Of a stretch of 64,000 bases of DNA, positions 62,119 to 64,000 are shown piece after piece. The stretch comes from Bugulina stolonifera (Eukaryota; Bryozoa; Gymnolaemata; Cheilostomatida; Bugulidae). The stretch covers positions 15,105,233 to 15,169,232 of the forward strand of contig OW285188.1 in NCBI GenBank assembly GCA_935421135.1, in the 5' to 3' direction. The translations under genes were made by a program, and so were the position numbers. Below the pieces are notes generated by a model, which worked only from the letters and a program-made list of their open reading frames with translations, had not been told where the DNA came from and ran no database searches. The number at the start of each line of letters is the position of its first letter. Within the stretch, counting starts at the first letter, position 1.

Positions 62119-64000
62119 CTACAGCAAAACAATATCGTTACAATATACATACCATAAAATATTTCTGTTGCTCCTAGAGTTAGTAGCCACCGCAGGTTTG
62201 GCAGAGCATAGCTAATATGACGATATCTCGACCTGTGTTCCTATTACATTGTTCCAGCCAAAGAGAACTAGTTTCCAATATTTTATCTCACTGTATTATA
62301 GGCAAACCATGACAACTAGCCATAAAATGTTAAGCCATGATGTATTGCAAAACAAAACCTGTTTTAACCACTGGCGAATTTTAAGGTTAATTTACCAAAA
62401 ATTAGAAAGACATTTGCATTAATTATTTAGTAAAAACTCTGCAACTACTAGTATCTTCAAAGCGTTGGAACCAATACAGAGGTTTGCAGGTAATTGTCTT
62501 TACCTGCGCCGCCACAGTAATGAAATTATGCTGGACCAAACTATCAATTTGCATTAATTAAAACGATTACACCCTAATTCAAATTCACAAGATGTCGTTT
62601 TGAAGTCATGGGAAATACTTGTAATACAGATATGACATGTGGACTAGAGAGTTTTCTTACGCTGAAGGATGGTATTTCTCAATGTGTTATATTATATACC
62701 CACAAACTGTTGTCTTATAACATGGCCGTGTGAAAAATGTTGATGTTATTAATAAACTGAAATGGTAGAACACTTGGAATTTCATGGAATTCGACCTGTG
62801 GCTTATAAACTGTAGAATACTGACACTATTTATACATTGTACAATAGATTAGGAGGAAGGCATTAGTCTGTTATTTACGGAGAACAATAGAATTTAGAGA
62901 GTCCAAATATTTACAAATTAAAAATGCACATGCATCCTGCTAACTAAACTAGGGAAGTAGGAGCTTATCTTCTGACACAATGTGTAACATTCACTAATGG
63001 TGAATGAATAATATAATAAATGAATAATTAATGATAAAGTATAATATTCATCTGTTACCAAACAAGCTAAAAAATAATCTGACAACAAAATTACTTGTTG
63101 ATAAATATTGTGATTATTATGTGTTGTACAGTTGACAGGTGTAATCATAATAGCTTAACTACTGAGTGAGTGGGACTCGAAAGTCTTCAAACTTACCTTG
63201 AACTTATATTCCTGTAGTAATAGTAGTACTAGTATGAGGTGATTCCTAGATTGATACTAAGGCACCTTGTTTCAGCTTGAGCTCTGATTAACAGTATGAC
63301 TGAAAGGATATGAGTGTCAGCTTTAAATCACGAATATTATCAAGGTAAACCGTCTATAAATATTAACTTTGTCAGAATTGTAGTTTTATGCAAGATCAAA
63401 TATGACATGAGCTTGCAAATGATTATACATGAAGTGCAAGGATGTTTAAAGCTTAGCACATGCTAGACTCTCTTTATATAGTAAACAGTAATTGATCCAA
63501 TGTGGTGTTAAATTATTCACCCTTGGACAGGCTATCAACAAAACTTAGCCCAATCAGATAGGTAGGCGGGCCTTACTAACACTATTACCTATTAATAGAG
63601 GATGTGGTACTATTTATAATAATGGTAAGAGAGGATAACCACTGTTATACTTGTAGTAGGCCAATATATCAGACAGTATAATATAACGTGTATAATGCAC
63701 ATTTACATGCACACTTATGTGCACATCGTGCTATGTCATATTAAACAGAACTACGATTGCAGAATGATAACATACATGTACATGTATATAACTATTATCG
63801 ATTTGTTTTTATGCAGAATTTCTATAGATTTGCAGTATGCGCTCAGAGAGTACAGGTGATTCCGAAAGTGTAGATATTGTGTAATTTGTTGATTTACACA
63901 TTAGATATGCATAGGTCGTATAGATATATAAATAGAAGGCCAATTATTACATGCACATACGTGCACATGTACATGAACAAATTCTACAATTTTAACTGGA
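62119..64000. other. window end without a supported gene
   Basis: Apart from the exon-like segment ending at 63197 (-), there is only AT-rich sequence with TACATGTA-type short palindromes and no coding signature. Confidence 0.45.

Noticed and set aside
1..64000. CRISPR arrays, bacterial operons, prophage or toxin-antitoxin systems
   Set aside because: The window is eukaryotic throughout; tandem repeats present lack the repeat-spacer pattern and all genes are spliced.

Overview
This is eukaryotic genomic DNA, AT-rich (roughly two thirds A+T by eye) and intron-rich. Coding exons are short (12 to about 520 nt), with GT..AG borders and phase-matched junctions. All genes belong to animal-type families: a receptor guanylyl cyclase, a CS-domain HACD3-type dehydratase, TIM17, a FAM227 protein, a histidine acid phosphatase and F-box/LRR proteins. 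Gene spacing is tight (0.4 to 1.7 kb in the left half) and small inverted-repeat elements are frequent. I infer an early-branching animal such as a demosponge; no rRNA, mitochondrial or other marker here proves it.

Layout, left to right. (1) Nucleotides 138-2268 (+): C-terminal 312 residues of a histidine acid phosphatase whose start lies outside the window. (2) 6117-3352 (-): a complete five-exon TIM17, convergent with (1); its first intron carries two inverted-repeat elements. (3) 7860-16412 (+): a FAM227-family protein in 13 exons, divergent from TIM17. (4) 20344-16791 (-): a ten-exon HACD3-like 3-hydroxyacyl-CoA dehydratase, convergent with FAM227 (378 bp apart). (5) 21810-28236 (+), with an alternative end at 29518: an F-box/leucine-rich-repeat protein with a very acidic C-terminus. 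A degraded LINE 3' end lies just upstream. (6) 30793-32661 (+): a short paralogue of (5) in tandem, with the same intron phases but ending after the first repeats. (7) 55500-35043 (-): a 26-exon natriuretic-peptide-receptor-type guanylyl cyclase of about 1378 residues. (8) 55.5-64 kb: about 8.5 kb with no convincing coding gene; a few good splice-site pairs on the minus strand may be 5' non-coding exons of the cyclase or of a gene beyond the window.

The genes do not form one pathway; this looks like an ordinary multigene stretch. The less expected content is in the non-coding part. There is a dispersed foldback family with a GTTGYCCTCTC-type core (six copies, four in FAM227 introns) and a two-copy family with TAGGCATATTCCG-type ends in the first F-box gene. 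I also see a long hairpin in the TIM17 intron, a 38-bp perfect palindrome, a 35-nt C tract upstream of the cyclase start, a 26-bp tandem duplication that copies a 5' splice site in HACD3, and a 78-bp direct repeat bracketing the last cyclase exon. Exon coordinates were read by eye from splice sites, reading-frame continuity and remembered family similarity. They have not been checked against transcripts or databases.
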